DNA of 64,000 nucleotides from Chitinophaga sp. LS1 (GTDB lineage: Bacteria > Bacteroidota > Bacteroidia > Chitinophagales > Chitinophagaceae): the NCBI RefSeq assembly GCF_034274695.1, contig NZ_CP128362.1, positions 3,908,501-3,972,500 on the forward strand. Direction: 5' to 3'. The translations under genes and the position numbers were made by a program. This document shows, piece by piece, positions 45,299 through 53,925 of the stretch. Every line of letters starts with the position of its first letter. The stretch's first letter is position 1. The notes beneath the pieces were generated by a model that was not told the origin of the DNA, did no database searches, and saw only the letters and a list, made by a program, of their open reading frames with translations.

Positions 45299-46513
45299 GT
45301 GTCCAAAGTATTATCTGCTGTCGCCTGTAATCTGGACGCAAACATCCTCGCTGCATGTTTGCCCCTGCTACAAGAATCCCGTATTGAAGCCATTGAATGG
45401 TCATTCGATGCCTTATACAAAATTAAAGAAGTACCTGACTGGTTCAGGGAACTGCTGACAGCCTTTAGCGATGAAAATCGCCTGATCGGTCATGGTGTCT
45501 TCTTTTCTCTCTTCTCAGGCAAATGGCTACCCGAACAGGAAGCCTGGCTCTCTCATTTAAAGCAGACATCCACTGCATTCAACTTTGATCACATCACTGA
45601 ACACTTTGGCTTCATGACCGGAAAAGATTTCCACCATGGGGCACCGCTAAATATCCCTTATTCTGCTTCGACACTCGCCATTGGCAAAGACAGGCTGAAA
45701 AGAATCTACAACGCCTGCGGACGCCCTGTAGGTTTGGAGAACCTTGCCTTTTCGTATTCGCTGGACGAAGTCAAACGGCATGGCGACTTTCTGGATCAAT
45801 TGCTTGAACCCGTGAACGGTTTTATCATCCTTGATTTGCATAACCTCTATTGCCAGCTTCACAACTTTGATCTGGCCTTCGAAGAACTGATAGCCCTGTA
45901 TCCATTAGATAAGGTCCGGGAAATCCACATCTCTGGCGGTAGCTGGGACGATGTCGGCAACCGGACTATCAGAAGAGATACACATGATGAAGGAGTGCCG
46001 GCAGAGGTATTTCAGTTGCTTGAAATGACAATGCCCAAATGTCCACATCTGAAATATGTTGTGCTGGAACAATTGGGAAATGGACTCGTTACCGAGGCAA
46101 GCCGGTTGGGGTTTTATAATGATTTTTTGAAGATGCAGGAGATTGTGCACAAATCCAGCAATGAAATAGAGGCTAATCTTTTCCAAACGCAGGAGATCGT
46201 ACCCAGATCCAATCATGATACTGGTGGCAATCTTCTTCAAACCCAGGAAATCGTACACAAATCCAATCGTGAAACTGAGGTCAATCCCTTTCATCCATTA
46301 CTACCCCTCCCTATAGGCCCTGCCGTAGAAGACCTGCACCTCTACGAACAACAAATGGAACTCTCTTCCATCCTGGAAACAGCCCCTTCCAATGCCGCCG
46401 CCATGCAATTATTACAACACTCCTCCCTGGCTCATTCCGACTGGAAAATCGAACAATGGGATCCCTATATGATAGAAACCGCTGTTAAAATAGCCCGCAA
46501 GTGGAAGAAATAA
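45299..46513 (+). CDS. DUF692/MNIO multinuclear non-heme iron oxidative enzyme
   Basis: 404 residues from GTG 45299. The TIM-barrel iron-binding residues of the DUF692 family are in order: His65 (LIGHGVFFSL), Glu101-His102 (DHITEHFGF), Glu147-Asn148 (GLENLAF), Asp179 and His181-Asn182 (LDLHNLY), His210 (REIHISGG), Asp227 and His229 (RRDTHDEGVP). Known members (MbnB, TglH, ChrH) modify Cys residues of small precursor peptides, so the 58-residue CPACGMG peptide upstream is the likely substrate. After the barrel come three 18-residue repeats (279-332) and a helical C-terminal segment (about 345-404, SSLAHSDWKIEQWDPYMIE) that may replace a separate partner protein. No transporter or protease is adjacent. 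Confidence 0.9.
   Translation: MSKVLSAVACNLDANILAACLPLLQESRIEAIEWSFDALYKIKEVPDWFRELLTAFSDENRLIGHGVFFSLFSGKWLPEQEAWLSHLKQTSTAFNFDHITEHFGFMTGKDFHHGAPLNIPYSASTLAIGKDRLKRIYNACGRPVGLENLAFSYSLDEVKRHGDFLDQLLEPVNGFIILDLHNLYCQLHNFDLAFEELIALYPLDKVREIHISGGSWDDVGNRTIRRDTHDEGVPAEVFQLLEMTMPKCPHLKYVVLEQLGNGLVTEASRLGFYNDFLKMQEIVHKSSNEIEANLFQTQEIVPRSNHDTGGNLLQTQEIVHKSNRETEVNPFHPLLPLPIGPAVEDLHLYEQQMELSSILETAPSNAAAMQLLQHSSLAHSDWKIEQWDPYMIETAVKIARKWKK
46133..46294 (+). repeat. 54-bp in-frame triplication in the MNIO gene
   Basis: Three exact-length units (46133-46186, 46187-46240, 46241-46294) encode MQEIVHKSSNEIEANLFQ, TQEIVPRSNHDTGGNLLQ and TQEIVHKSNRETEVNPFH. They form a hydrophilic linker between the barrel and the C-terminal segment. 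Confidence 0.92.
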
Positions 46514-46556
46514 AACCCTGGCTATATCTTTAGTGTGATAATTTCAAAAACCTTCT

Positions 46557-47048
46557 TCATTTCTTTGCCGCTGCTATTTTGTCTTTAATATAGGTGATCT
46601 CATCAGCACCTAGTACATTTTTCTTCACTAAGTAACCTTCGCGTTTAGAAGGCTTTAAAATCAGGAACCCCGCCAGTTCTTTTGCTTCCCGGATATGTGA
46701 CCAGGCCAGATCGCTTTTAAAATCTTCGCCCTGAATGTGTACGCCCTCATCATCAAACTCATACAGCATCTCCTGTTTCAGAAACGCATTTCTATATCGT
46801 TGTAATACCGCTATCACTGTGATAATGAACGGATAAAACAACATTGCCAGTGCATAGGGCATCGACATGTACAAGCCTTTATTGAAATTTGAAAGAAAAC
46901 CATAATCTACCAGGGCAGGCATAATCAATGAATAGAGTCCCATTATTCCCAGTATAATAACAGTGGGTCTTCTGTACATATAGGCGATCAGGTATTTCGC
47001 ATATTCAAGTCGGGTGATCTTAAAGCTGATAGAAAGTAGATTCTGCAT
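46557..47048 (-). CDS. YcxB-like membrane protein
   Basis: 163 residues with two hydrophobic segments (about 28-50 and 62-88) followed by a YcxB-type soluble domain (EMLYEFDDEGVHIQGEDFKS, DLAWSHIREAKEL, GFLILKPSKREGYLVKK). Function is unknown for this family. It converges with the MNIO gene, so it is unlikely to be part of that operon. Confidence 0.75.
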   Translation of the reverse strand: MQNLLSISFKITRLEYAKYLIAYMYRRPTVIILGIMGLYSLIMPALVDYGFLSNFNKGLYMSMPYALAMLFYPFIITVIAVLQRYRNAFLKQEMLYEFDDEGVHIQGEDFKSDLAWSHIREAKELAGFLILKPSKREGYLVKKNVLGADEITYIKDKIAAAKK

Positions 47049-47249
47049 GTTCCGAATATACTCATTTTACATAATACCAAATAAGTGCCGCCTGGCGGGC
47101 GGAACTGTGAATAGTACCTCCTGATGTAAAAGAAATGTCAGATAATAGGAGAATTTATGATTTTCGTCATTGAACATTTTGTCTTTTTTAGCTTTCGTAG
47201 TAATTTCGCGGCCGAATTTTCGAATAATTATCAAAGATCCCAACTGGAA

Positions 47250-47663
47250 ATGAGTGACAGATTCTACTTTAGAGTCATAGGACTTTTTATTTTATTGAAT
47301 GCCACTTTGTTATTTTGGAAAGCCTGGTTGTTAGACAATGGAGTTCACCACAATGTGTTACTTTTTGGCAACCTTGCTTTAGCTGCACTTTCAGCAGTAA
47401 CCTACAACATGAGCCGTAAAGGTGTACAAGCCGAAAGCAACAGTTTATTTATGCTTCGGGTATACGGTGCAATGATTAGTCGTATGATGCTTTGTCTGGC
47501 TGGTATAACTATTTATGCCGTTGTGAACAGAGCACATACCAGCAGAATAACAATTTTTATGCTGATGGGCTTCTATGCAGTTTACGCTATTTGCGAGAAC
47601 ATCAGTCTGCAAAAGATCACCAGACAAAAGAATGAAACGTCTGTGAATCAGGAAGCTTTTTAA
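47250..47663 (+). CDS. Four-helix membrane protein of unknown function
   Basis: 137 residues from ATG 47250; the open frame upstream to 47157 has no start with family character. Four hydrophobic segments (VIGLFILLNATLLFW, NVLLFGNLALAALSAV, MISRMMLCLAGITIYAVV, TIFMLMGFYAVYAI). The layout resembles small AtpI-like proteins that precede ATP synthase genes, but no atp genes follow here. Confidence 0.65.
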   Translation: MSDRFYFRVIGLFILLNATLLFWKAWLLDNGVHHNVLLFGNLALAALSAVTYNMSRKGVQAESNSLFMLRVYGAMISRMMLCLAGITIYAVVNRAHTSRITIFMLMGFYAVYAICENISLQKITRQKNETSVNQEAF

Positions 47664-47677
47664 AAGCCTTAGCTGTA

Positions 47678-47707
47678 CACCTGCCCGAACATTGCTTTGG
47701 GCAGGTG
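47678..47707 (+). terminator. Hairpin after the four-helix membrane protein gene
   Basis: CACCTGCCC (47678-47686) pairs perfectly with GGGCAGGTG (47699-47707) around a 12-nt loop. There is no T-run, so it may be a processing hairpin rather than a true terminator. Confidence 0.5.
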
Positions 47708-47755
47708 ATAGCTTATCCATCCAGATGAAAGCTCTTTTATTACTGCGTGGAATAG

Positions 47756-47785
47756 AAAAAGGCCGGAATTGCTCCCGACCTTTTT
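47756..47785 (-). terminator. Rho-independent terminator for the PstS-like gene
   Basis: AAAAAGGCCGG (47756-47766) and CCGACCTTTTT (47775-47785) pair with an 8-nt loop. The single mismatch is a G-U wobble only in minus-strand RNA, which points to termination of the minus-strand gene ending at 47791. It could also stop plus-strand transcripts. Confidence 0.8.
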
Positions 47786-47790
47786 GTTAA

Positions 47791-48672
47791 TTATATAATT
47801 GAAACGTATCCGGTTTCTTCTACTTCTTTCTGTCCATCTGCAGAAAGCAGGTAGTCCACGAATGTCTTCACTTTTGCGGCACTGCTGTTCTGATAGATGA
47901 AGAACAACGGACGCGCCAGCGGATAAGTCTTTGTCTTTACATGTTTAATATCGGGCGCAACATAGTTTTTGCCATCAAAACATACAGGCAACGCCTTTAC
48001 TTTATCATTGATAAACGCCAGCCCCACATAACCAATTGCACCTTCCGTCGTACTTACTTTATTGAGGACAGTACCGTTTGTATGTTGGAACACCGCGAGT
48101 GTGGTGAACTCTTTCGTTTTCATGACAGCTTCTTTAAAGAACTCGTAGGTACCGGAGCTGCTCTCGCGGGAGATGATCATGATCTTCACATCTTTTCCAC
48201 CCAGTTCTTTCCAGTTCTTCGCCTCACCTGAGAAGATCTTTTCCAGTTGTTCTCTGGTGATCTTTTCCACACCGGTGCCTGGATGTACGACTACAGCCAA
48301 TGCATCGTCTGCGATCTTTACTTCGGTGATGGGGTGATTTGTTTCCTGAAACTGCTTCCTTTCTTTTTCGTTCATGTCGCGGGATGACATGGCGATATCG
48401 GTCGCACCTTTTTCCAGATCAGCAATACCTACGCTACTACCACCTTCGGTGATATTGATATCAAAGTTATCATTCTTCATGCGGAAGTAGCCTGCTACTT
48501 TTTGTGCCAAAGGCGCAATGGTAGTACTACCAGAGAGGTGGATGATGTTTACATTGGAGACCGCAGGTTTTGCTTTGAGGCTATCACCAACGGTTTGGTT
48601 TTTACTTTCATGGTTAGCATTACAAGCGCTCCACAGGGCGGCGCTCATCAAAAGCACAGTGATTCTTTTCAT
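47791..48672 (-). CDS. PstS-family phosphate-binding lipoprotein
   Basis: 293 residues, signal peptide with lipobox Cys17 (MSAALWSACNANH). Phosphate-binding protein motifs: LSGSTTIAPLAQKVAGYF, ITEGGSSVGIADLEKGATDIAMSSRDM and SRESSSGTYEFFKEAV. It should bind phosphate in the periplasm for an ABC importer; the pst permease genes are not adjacent here. The name pstS is not assigned because the other Pst genes are not visible. Confidence 0.88.
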   Translation of the reverse strand: MKRITVLLMSAALWSACNANHESKNQTVGDSLKAKPAVSNVNIIHLSGSTTIAPLAQKVAGYFRMKNDNFDINITEGGSSVGIADLEKGATDIAMSSRDMNEKERKQFQETNHPITEVKIADDALAVVVHPGTGVEKITREQLEKIFSGEAKNWKELGGKDVKIMIISRESSSGTYEFFKEAVMKTKEFTTLAVFQHTNGTVLNKVSTTEGAIGYVGLAFINDKVKALPVCFDGKNYVAPDIKHVKTKTYPLARPLFFIYQNSSAAKVKTFVDYLLSADGQKEVEETGYVSII

Positions 48673-48790
48673 CTATTTTTCTTTTTCGTTTACGTCCTGG
48701 TGTCGGACTGTGTCCACTTACGGCGCAAGGTAAATACGAAAGATAAAACAGAGAAAATATATATATGAATATTAAGTTAAGTCTGAAAGC

Positions 48791-49765
48791 TTAATATGCA
48801 GGTACCGCTTTTTTGGCTCCTGCCACCTCATTACGCATGGGTTTTACGAGGTGCAGGACATTTTCAAGGATTTCATGCGCGGCATTTATTTCGTCTTTTT
48901 TATTGGATACGCTCTCGATATTGAACCCGACAGGCAGGTTTTTGGAGGCAGCGTAATTCAGTATTTCACCGGCTATATTGGTAGCGGTGTGGATAGACGA
49001 TTGCAGGATATCTTTTGAATATTTCAGGTCGTTGTATACCCATTTAGGTACTTCGATGCCAAGCCATTCCATGAACTGAAGTGTTTTCAGGGAGCCGCAG
49101 GGTGTCAGTGTAAAAATGACCGGTGCCGGCCGGGTGTCATTGCTCAATGCATGGTAATGGTAGTCGGACATTACATTTTTGGTCTCGTTGATATTGTAAA
49201 TACATTGAGATACAAAGAAGTTACATCCGTTCTGCATTTTGCTGAACATCCGGAGGTGTTCATCTCCTTTTTTAGTATGTCGCTCCGGAATGGCTACGCC
49301 ACCCAAAAGGATATCCAGGCCCATTTCTCTTTTTACCTGGTAGGCGTCGGAGAGGGAGAAGTTGGTGGCCTGTAACTGTTGCTGGGATGAGGCACCTACA
49401 AATACAGTGGCTTCCAGGTCGGTATTGCGTGATAACCAGTCGGCAAACATCTCTCTGGTATGGTTAGCAATACTCTTATATATTATTTTCGGTACTGGCA
49501 GGGTGGCCAGCAGTTCTTTGCTATATATTTCGGGTGATATAGTCGGGATAAAGGAAAAGGGACGCTCTTTGTCGGTTCTAAGTGATTCATCCTGAATGTC
49601 GTATATGATCAGCCCATCGATTTCGAGGTCTTTTAAACGATCAATCTGGCCGCCGGCTATAACTGCCACCTTTTCACTTTCAGTAGTGATTTTTGGCGGG
49701 GTGAGGCTATAAAAGACAATGCCTGACTTTCCGCTGTTTATTTTGTGTTGTAAAGTTCCTTTCAC
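48791..49765 (-). CDS. Methylenetetrahydrofolate reductase-like protein
   Basis: 324 residues with a MetF-type barrel: IVFYSLTPPK near the start (the FEFFPPK strand), TVFVGASSQQQLQATNFSLSDAYQ, GGVAIPERHTKKGDEHLRMF, and NGCNFFVSQCIYNI (the GADFIITQ strand). It is diverged from canonical MetF, so the activity may be on a related folate or another substrate. Transcribed divergently from the pseudouridine synthase gene. Confidence 0.75.
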   Translation of the reverse strand: MKGTLQHKINSGKSGIVFYSLTPPKITTESEKVAVIAGGQIDRLKDLEIDGLIIYDIQDESLRTDKERPFSFIPTISPEIYSKELLATLPVPKIIYKSIANHTREMFADWLSRNTDLEATVFVGASSQQQLQATNFSLSDAYQVKREMGLDILLGGVAIPERHTKKGDEHLRMFSKMQNGCNFFVSQCIYNINETKNVMSDYHYHALSNDTRPAPVIFTLTPCGSLKTLQFMEWLGIEVPKWVYNDLKYSKDILQSSIHTATNIAGEILNYAASKNLPVGFNIESVSNKKDEINAAHEILENVLHLVKPMRNEVAGAKKAVPAY

Positions 49766-50078
49766 GTTATTAATATACTTCGGAAAAGTATAAACTTGTC
49801 CGATTTTTCCAGGGAATTGTGAATTTTCATGTAAATATACTGCGAAGATGCTATTTTTTAGATTTTTATTATTGAACCGGAGGGGTAAATTTTGAATTCA
49901 CCTATGATCTATTTTGTTTCGGGGGTAGGTACCTTTCTGGCTTTACAGTCACGGAAGGGGTGGGGCTTTATGGAGAGGTTTCAAAGGTTGATCCTTGCGT
50001 TTAGCAGGAAAATCCCTTGTAATTACCGACTTTTGCATTTGGAAGGCATGCGCTGACCGCATTAAAATTGATACATCA
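49766..50078. other. Divergent intergenic region
   Basis: 313 bp between the MetF-like and pseudouridine synthase genes. It holds a possible -7 element TGCATTTG at 50034-50041 with a TTG 14 bp upstream. The coding frame of the synthase stays open back to TTG 49995, so up to 84 bp of this region could be coding. Nothing else was recognised. Confidence 0.4.
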
Positions 50079-51401
50079 TTGGACCAATCAATTAGTTTAA
50101 ACAAGTTTATCAGTGATACAGGGTATTGTTCACGTCGTGAGGCGGACAAACTCATCACTTCCGGCAGGGTATTATTGAATGACCGTCCGGCGTCGTTGGG
50201 TAACCGTTATAAGCCGGGAGATACGGTGGAAGTGGATGGGAGCCTGATCACTGCGGCGAAGAAAGAAAAATGTGTATACCTGGCGTTGAATAAGCCACCG
50301 GGTATAACAACGACGACTGAATTACATATCAAGGATAATATTATCAGCTTTGTGAATTATCCAAAGCGGATTTTTCCTATTGGCAGGCTGGACAAGGATT
50401 CTGAGGGACTGATCTTTTTGACGAATGATGGTGATATTATCAATAAGATCCTGCGGGCTGCGAATAATCATGAGAAAGAGTATATCGTAAAGGTAGATAA
50501 GGCGATTGATACTGCATTTTTAGACCAGATGTCTAAGGGTGTGCCTATACTGGATACGCGTACATTGCCTTGTAAGGTGCAGATGATGGGGAGACAGACT
50601 TTTAGGATTACGCTGACGCAGGGGTTGAACAGGCAGATCAGAAGGATGTGTGAATATCTGGGATATGAGGTGATTGGGTTGCAACGTGTACGTATTATGA
50701 ATGTGAAGCTGGATAAGCTGCCGTTGGGGAAATGGAGGCATTTGACGGAGACGGAGCTGGCGAATTTGAATGAGAGCATAGCGGATTCAGGTAAGGTGAG
50801 TGAGAAGGAGAAGAAGGCGGTGGAAGAGGAAGGATTTGGGGCGTTGATACCGAATCGGCATAAGATGAAGGCCGGGAAGGGGAAGGCGGATGGAGAAGGG
50901 AAGTCTTTTGAGAAAGGGAAGGTAGATGGAGAGGGGAAACGGCTTGGGAAAGGAAGGTCAGAAGGAGAAGGGAAAGCGGTTGAGAAGGGGAAGGCAGGTG
51001 GAGAAGAGAAGCGGTTCTGGAAAGGTAGGTTAGTGGGAGGAAAAAAGCAGTTGGGTAAAGCGGATGGAGAAGGGAAGCAGCTTGGAAAGGTAAAGGGAAA
51101 TCGTGAAGGCAAGGTATTTGAGAAGGCGGAAGGAGAAAGGAAACGGTTTGGGAAGGCGGATAGTGAAGGGAGGCAATCTGGAAAGGAGAAGTCTGCTGGT
51201 GAAGGGAAGCAATTCGGAAAAGGTAAACCAGCCGGTGAAGGGAAACAATTCGGAAAAGGTAAACCTGCTGGTGAAGGGAAGCGAATTGGTAAAAGTAAAC
51301 CGGCAAGTGGAGGAAAGAAAACTACCCAGCCCGGGAAAAGCAAACCTGCCAGCGGTGGTAAAAAAACTGGCAATCAAGGGAACAATCGAGGTAGACGATA
51401 A
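50079..51401 (+). CDS. RluF-like rRNA pseudouridine synthase with long basic repeat tail
   Basis: About 440 residues from TTG 50079, which puts the family start (LNKFISDTGYCSRREADKLI, the S4 domain) at the N-terminus; TTG 49995 would add 28 residues with no homology character. The catalytic Asp lies in FPIGRLDKDSEGLIFLTNDG, followed by TLTQGLNRQIRRMCEYLGYEV. The enzyme isomerises uridine in 23S rNA or tRNA. From about residue 245 on, the chain becomes a Gly/Lys/Glu repeat tail of more than 190 residues, far longer than the usual RluF. Such tails are common in Bacteroidetes and probably bind RNA. Confidence 0.85.
   Translation: MDQSISLNKFISDTGYCSRREADKLITSGRVLLNDRPASLGNRYKPGDTVEVDGSLITAAKKEKCVYLALNKPPGITTTTELHIKDNIISFVNYPKRIFPIGRLDKDSEGLIFLTNDGDIINKILRAANNHEKEYIVKVDKAIDTAFLDQMSKGVPILDTRTLPCKVQMMGRQTFRITLTQGLNRQIRRMCEYLGYEVIGLQRVRIMNVKLDKLPLGKWRHLTETELANLNESIADSGKVSEKEKKAVEEEGFGALIPNRHKMKAGKGKADGEGKSFEKGKVDGEGKRLGKGRSEGEGKAVEKGKAGGEEKRFWKGRLVGGKKQLGKADGEGKQLGKVKGNREGKVFEKAEGERKRFGKADSEGRQSGKEKSAGEGKQFGKGKPAGEGKQFGKGKPAGEGKRIGKSKPASGGKKTTQPGKSKPASGGKKTGNQGNNRGRR
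51198..51305 (+). repeat. 36-bp repeats in the pseudouridine synthase tail
   Basis: Three nearly identical 36-bp units (51198, 51234, 51270) encode GEGKQFGKGKPA, GEGKQFGKGKPA and GEGKRIGKSKPA. More diverged GEGK-type units extend upstream to about 50880. They are in frame and generate the basic tail. Confidence 0.85.
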
Positions 51402-51509
51402 CTATAAAAGGAGAAGACGATAATAGCAAACGAGAGAGGCTAATAATAAAAGAAGGAGACAATAATAGCAAACTAGTTAGACGATAACAATATAAGAGGC
51501 AGACGATAA
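51393..51509 (+). repeat. About 22-bp repeat seeded by the synthase stop codon
   Basis: AGACGATAA or a close variant recurs at 51393, 51415, 51438, 51457, 51479 and 51501 with a period of about 22 bp. The first copy contains the last codons and TAA of the synthase gene (G-R-R-stop). It fills most of the gap up to the next gene. Confidence 0.75.
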
Positions 51510-51555
51510 CCAAAAAAGTTTTTTTCTTTTATCTCTGCCTCCATAATTTTGCGGT

Positions 51556-52089
51556 ATGAGTCAGAGTATCACCTTATACCGCGTCTCTCAGGAGAATTTT
51601 GAGGTAATGAAAGCAAACCCGGAAGGGACCACTATATTAGAAATTTCCAAAGATAATATCGTCTTTCCACAAACTTTTGAAGGACTTAGATTTGTCTTAT
51701 CCAAAGAGCAGGATGAAACAACCAAATCCTTACTGGACCAGTTGTTTTATCCTGTAACTTTTATAGGAAGAGAAGTGGATCCTGACAGCATTGAAATGTT
51801 GTCAGAAGATCTTGACCTGGAAAGTACCGCTATTTATTATAACGATGGGGAAGTTGTTGCAAACATGCACGCTTTTTTAAACAATATATCCATCGAGCAA
51901 TTCCATCAATTATACGACCCACAGGAGCTCAACGAGAATGATGTTTATCCTCGCAATGTATGGATCGAAGATGGTGCACCTGATAGGGCATTTACCAGAA
52001 AACACCTGGCAAAAGAATTTACCGGGCTGAAAGATTTTATGGCAGCTGCAAAGGCTGATAATGATTATGTTTTGTCGTTAGTCTGGTAG
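51556..52089 (+). CDS. YfbM/DUF1877-like protein
   Basis: 177 residues, acidic and soluble. The N-terminal SITLYRVSQENFEVMKANPE, a central GLRFVLSK, and the end LKDFMAAAKADNDYVLSLVW follow the pattern of YfbM/DUF1877 proteins, which have no known biochemical role. It stands alone after the synthase repeat region. Confidence 0.6.
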   Translation: MSQSITLYRVSQENFEVMKANPEGTTILEISKDNIVFPQTFEGLRFVLSKEQDETTKSLLDQLFYPVTFIGREVDPDSIEMLSEDLDLESTAIYYNDGEVVANMHAFLNNISIEQFHQLYDPQELNENDVYPRNVWIEDGAPDRAFTRKHLAKEFTGLKDFMAAAKADNDYVLSLVW

Positions 52090-52273
52090 TATTTACCAGA
52101 CTCATAGCACCCCAAAAAATGGAGCAAATAAAACGTTGCTTGTCGTAAGCATTGTTTTAATTCAATCTCTCCCAACTACATTCATCTCTTCCATGGATGT
52201 ATGTAAAAGTATCTCCTGAATCAGAATTTGGTATATTATAGGAGTGGCATTAAAATTCCTTTATTTTAGTGTT

Positions 52274-53479
52274 ATGGATTCCATTACCCTTACAAAACAC
52301 CAGGCCAGAAAGATCATCCTGAATGCCGCCGGACTTGCCCGTAAAGCCCAATTTGGGAAGGGGCCGGAGGCTGTTTACAAATTGATCGACCATTTGGGTT
52401 TCGTACAATTGGATACGAACTATGTAGTAGAACGTGCCCATCACCACGTGATGGCTGCCCGCATACCTGACTATCAAAATGAATGGCTGGCTGACCTGTG
52501 TGAAGACGGCCGCATCTTTGAATATTTTATATCAGATTCATGCTTTATGCCAATGCATGACTTCCGTTTTTCACTGCCCGTAAAAGAAGCTTTTAAGAAG
52601 CACGGAAAGGTAGCTACCCAGGCAGAAGGCAGGTTAATGAAGCAGATGATGGACCAGGTAGAAAGGGATGGTGCTGTGATGGTAGGCGATTTTGAAAATG
52701 ACCGTCAGGAAGCCAGTTCCGGCTGGTGGGATTGGCGGCCGGCAAAAGTGGCATTGGAGCGGTTATATTTCACCGGAGAGTTGATGATCAGTCGTACGAA
52801 AACCTTTCAGAAGGTGTATGATCTACCCCTCAACTTAGTGCCTCAGGAAACCGACAAAACGATGCCTGGGGAGGCTGAATTTGCCCGTTATGTAATCCGC
52901 CGTACATTGGGTGCATTGGGAATTTCTACGGTCAGGGAAATGGCCTGGAGAGCCCGTAGGGTGAAAGGGAACCTGGTGAAAAAGGAGCTTGAAAAGATGG
53001 TGCAGACCGGGGAGGTGAAAAAGGTAGCTGTTGAAGGATTGAAGGGGCCTTACTATATGCTGCCTGACCAGCAAAAGGATGTGAAGATCTCCAATGAAGT
53101 CTTTATTCTTTCACCATTTGATATTCTTAATATCTTCCGTCACCGATTGAAAGACTTCTTCAATTTTGATTACCAGGTTGAATGTTTTGTGCCTGCTCCC
53201 AAGCGGGTGTATGGGTATTTTTCATTGCCGGTATTGGCGGGTGACACCTTTATAGCAAGGATGGATGCCAAAGCCGACCGGAAGCAAAAAGTGCTGATTG
53301 TGCATAACCTGCATTTTGAGGATGTTGATCCAGATGAAAGTGTGATTGACAAGTTGATCCAGTCTTTGAAGGCATTTGTGCGATTTAACGGATGTAAGAC
53401 TATTGTTTTTACAAAATCTAATAAGAAAACTTATTTGAAAGCTATCCGCAGTGGGTTAACTGATACCCACATAAACTAG
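52274..53479 (+). CDS. YcaQ-type interstrand crosslink DNA glycosylase (winged helix)
   Basis: 401 residues from ATG 52274. The YcaQ/AlkZ-family core is clear: LGFVQLDTNYVVERAHHHVMAARIPDY, where the Q-x-D motif of YcaQ-like enzymes is visible, and PMHDFRFSLPVK. Family members unhook DNA interstrand crosslinks or remove bulky alkylated bases. Full length, no partner gene nearby. An upstream in-frame start at 52244 would add ten residues. Confidence 0.88.
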   Translation: MDSITLTKHQARKIILNAAGLARKAQFGKGPEAVYKLIDHLGFVQLDTNYVVERAHHHVMAARIPDYQNEWLADLCEDGRIFEYFISDSCFMPMHDFRFSLPVKEAFKKHGKVATQAEGRLMKQMMDQVERDGAVMVGDFENDRQEASSGWWDWRPAKVALERLYFTGELMISRTKTFQKVYDLPLNLVPQETDKTMPGEAEFARYVIRRTLGALGISTVREMAWRARRVKGNLVKKELEKMVQTGEVKKVAVEGLKGPYYMLPDQQKDVKISNEVFILSPFDILNIFRHRLKDFFNFDYQVECFVPAPKRVYGYFSLPVLAGDTFIARMDAKADRKQKVLIVHNLHFEDVDPDESVIDKLIQSLKAFVRFNGCKTIVFTKSNKKTYLKAIRSGLTDTHIN

Positions 53480-53530
53480 CCTGATGTTAATCATTTGACA
53501 TATACTGATTATTATCGGTACATTCACCGT

Positions 53531-53740
53531 ATGTCAAAGTCAAAAGATGTTGTAGTAGCGCTTTCAAAAAAGCACCCCGAAACAGGTGAGCCTGCCCAGG
53601 CAGGTCACACTTTCGTAATTGGAACCTTAGGTAACAAAAAAGGATTCTATGAAATAGAAACTGAGAAACTGAATAAGTTTAAAGATGCAGATCTGCAACA
53701 GGAGCTATATAAGCTGTTGCACCCGCAGACGCATCATTAA
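53531..53740 (+). CDS. Small soluble protein of unknown function
   Basis: 69 residues from ATG 53531 (SKSKDVVVALSKKHPETGEP). Compact, charged, no signal or membrane segment. It begins 51 bp after the glycosylase stop. The coding-like composition and same strand support it, but no family is recognised. The last 4 bp overlap the convergent small gene. Confidence 0.5.
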   Translation: MSKSKDVVVALSKKHPETGEPAQAGHTFVIGTLGNKKGFYEIETEKLNKFKDADLQQELYKLLHPQTHH

Positions 53741-53925
53741 TTGATGTACATATCTTTTACGTTATGATTCCACCATTGTTTTTTAGTGGGAAAGGGGTAG
53801 TTTATTTTTAAAAGATATTGACTTTGTTCGAATGATGTGGTATTGTATCGTGGCGGTATTGTAAAATTTCCCCGTATCATCCCCTGCAAAGGAACGCGTA
53901 AAGAATTAAGAAAGATTCTTCTCAT
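53737..53925 (-). CDS. Small protein coupled to a membrane protein gene
   Basis: 62 residues, aromatic-rich (WWNHNVKDMYIN at the end). Its ATG overlaps the TGA of the upstream gene as ATGA (53922-53925), a classic sign of translational coupling. I know no family. Its 3' end overlaps the 69-residue plus-strand gene by 4 bp. Confidence 0.4.
   Translation of the reverse strand: MRRIFLNSLRVPLQGMIRGNFTIPPRYNTTSFEQSQYLLKINYPFPTKKQWWNHNVKDMYIN

Noticed and set aside
50468..51373. Pro/Ser/Phe-rich minus-strand reading frame
   Set aside because: It is the complement of the Lys/Gly/Glu repeat tail of the pseudouridine synthase; low-complexity artefact.
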